Source: Spirochaeta sp.
GTDB lineage: Bacteria; Spirochaetota; Spirochaetia; DSM-27196; Alkalispirochaetaceae
Assembly: GCA_007117185.1 (NCBI GenBank)
Contig: SKHA01000353.1
Location: forward strand, 1 to 6,083
DNA length: 6,083 bases
Reading direction: 5' to 3'
Within the stretch, counting starts at the first letter, position 1. Every line of letters begins with the position of its first letter. Below, piece by piece: positions 5,212 through 6,083 of this stretch. The position numbers and the translations under genes are program-made. The notes under the pieces are model-generated. The model was not told the origin of the DNA. It searched no databases and saw only the letters and a list, made by a program, of their open reading frames with translations.

Positions 5212-6083
5212 ATGAGCATGATAGAGACGGTTGAAGCACGGGAGATCCTCGATTCTCGTGGCAACCCGACGGTAGAGGTGGACGTATATCTGGAAGACGG
5301 TTCCATGGGTCGGGCGGCGGTCCCTTCCGGGGCATCCACCGGCGAGCACGAGGCGGTTGAGCTTCGTGACGGTGACAAGAGCCGCTTCATGGGCAAGGGT
5401 GTCCTCAAGGCGATCGAGAACGTCAACGGCGAGATCGCTGAAGAGGTTGAGGGGCTGGACGCGCTGGACCAGGTCGATGTTGACCGCACCATGATCGAGC
5501 TGGACGGGACTGATAACAAGGCCCGCCTGGGAGCCAACGCGATTCTCGGTGTCTCCATGGCGGTGGCCCGGGCAGCGGCGGATCACCTGGGGCTGCCCCT
5601 GTTCAAATATTTGGGTGCGTACCACGCCAACGTGCTGCCGGTGCCGATGGCCAACATCATCAACGGCGGGTCCCACGCGGACAACTCGGTGGACTTTCAG
5701 GAGTTCATGGTGATGCCGGTGGGCGCGGACAGCATCCGCAGCGCCGTGCGGATGATCACCGAGGTGTTCCACAACCTCAAGAAGATCCTTCACGACGCGG
5801 GGTACAGTACCGCCGTCGGTGATGAGGGCGGGTTTGCACCCAACCTGAAGAGTAACGAGGAAGCGGTACAGGTGATCCTGCAGGCGATCGAGAAGGCCGG
5901 ATACGCCCCGGGGGACGACATCATGATCGCGCTGGACCCCGCATCCAGCGAGTTCTACGACAAGGCCAAGAAGAAGTACGTCTTCAAGAAGAGCGACGGT
6001 CGGGAGCTTTCCAGCGCCGAGATGGTAGACTACTGGGCGGACTGGGCCGGAAAGTACCCGATCATCTCTATTGAGGACGGCCT
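5212..6083 (+). CDS. eno: Enolase (phosphopyruvate hydratase), 3' end beyond the window
   Basis: Enolase interconverts 2-phosphoglycerate and phosphoenolpyruvate in glycolysis, with Mg2+ and usually as a dimer or octamer. The window holds 290 of the roughly 430 residues expected. Family landmarks are in order: AREILDSRGNPTVEV at the N-terminus, the mobile loop PSGASTGEHEAVELRD, the GANAILGVSMA helix, NIINGGSHADNSVDFQEFM (substrate His and the Glu equivalent to E. coli E167), VGDEGGFAPN (general acid/base Glu equivalent to E208), IALDPASSEFY (Mg ligand Asp equivalent to D245) and SIEDGL at the right edge (Mg ligand Glu equivalent to E289). The catalytic Lys (K341 of E. coli) lies beyond the window. 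The frame is intact. AAGGAG at 5200 and the promoter at 5151 suggest strong independent expression. It is divergent from proS. Confidence 0.98.
   Translation, partial: MSMIETVEAREILDSRGNPTVEVDVYLEDGSMGRAAVPSGASTGEHEAVELRDGDKSRFMGKGVLKAIENVNGEIAEEVEGLDALDQVDVDRTMIELDGTDNKARLGANAILGVSMAVARAAADHLGLPLFKYLGAYHANVLPVPMANIINGGSHADNSVDFQEFMVMPVGADSIRSAVRMITEVFHNLKKILHDAGYSTAVGDEGGFAPNLKSNEEAVQVILQAIEKAGYAPGDDIMIALDPASSEFYDKAKKKYVFKKSDGRELSSAEMVDYWADWAGKYPIISIEDG

Overview
The window is GC-rich and densely coded: six protein genes, no RNA genes, no mobile elements and no CRISPR array were seen. Gene content points to a high-GC free-living spirochaete (Spirochaeta/Alkalispirochaeta type). The reasons are an enolase of that general style, a gene resembling the spirochaete flagellar collar protein FlcA next to a PlsC-like acyltransferase (as I recall for bb0326-bb0327 in Borrelia), and a UPF0158-type protein. 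This placement is inference from family resemblance, not a database result.

Layout. Positions 1-626 (minus strand) hold the N-terminal 208 codons of a very acidic protein with Glu-Pro repeats; the rest lies beyond the left edge. It diverges across 77 bp from a secreted protein with two early-set/glycogen-binding-like modules (704-1507, plus). After 69 bp comes a PlsC-family acyltransferase (1577-2464, plus), with a candidate promoter and a 12-bp perfect palindrome in the gap. Its 3' end overlaps by 19 bp the end of a convergent UPF0158-GNAT fusion gene (2446-3378, minus). That gene overlaps by 25 bp the end of the upstream prolyl-tRNA synthetase gene proS (3354-5105, minus), so the two probably form a translationally coupled pair. 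A 106-bp divergent control region separates proS from enolase eno (from 5212, plus), which is cut at the right edge.

How the genes may work together. proS and eno are housekeeping genes (translation and glycolysis). The acyltransferase probably serves phospholipid synthesis. The leftmost gene, if the FlcA assignment is right, belongs to periplasmic flagellar motor assembly. The secreted double early-set protein and the UPF0158-GNAT fusion are the least understood genes. No stretch longer than about 110 bp lacks a gene. I see no clear undescribed multi-gene system; the best leads are the UPF0158-GNAT fusion coupled to proS, the secreted duplicated early-set protein, and the compact promoters near start codons.
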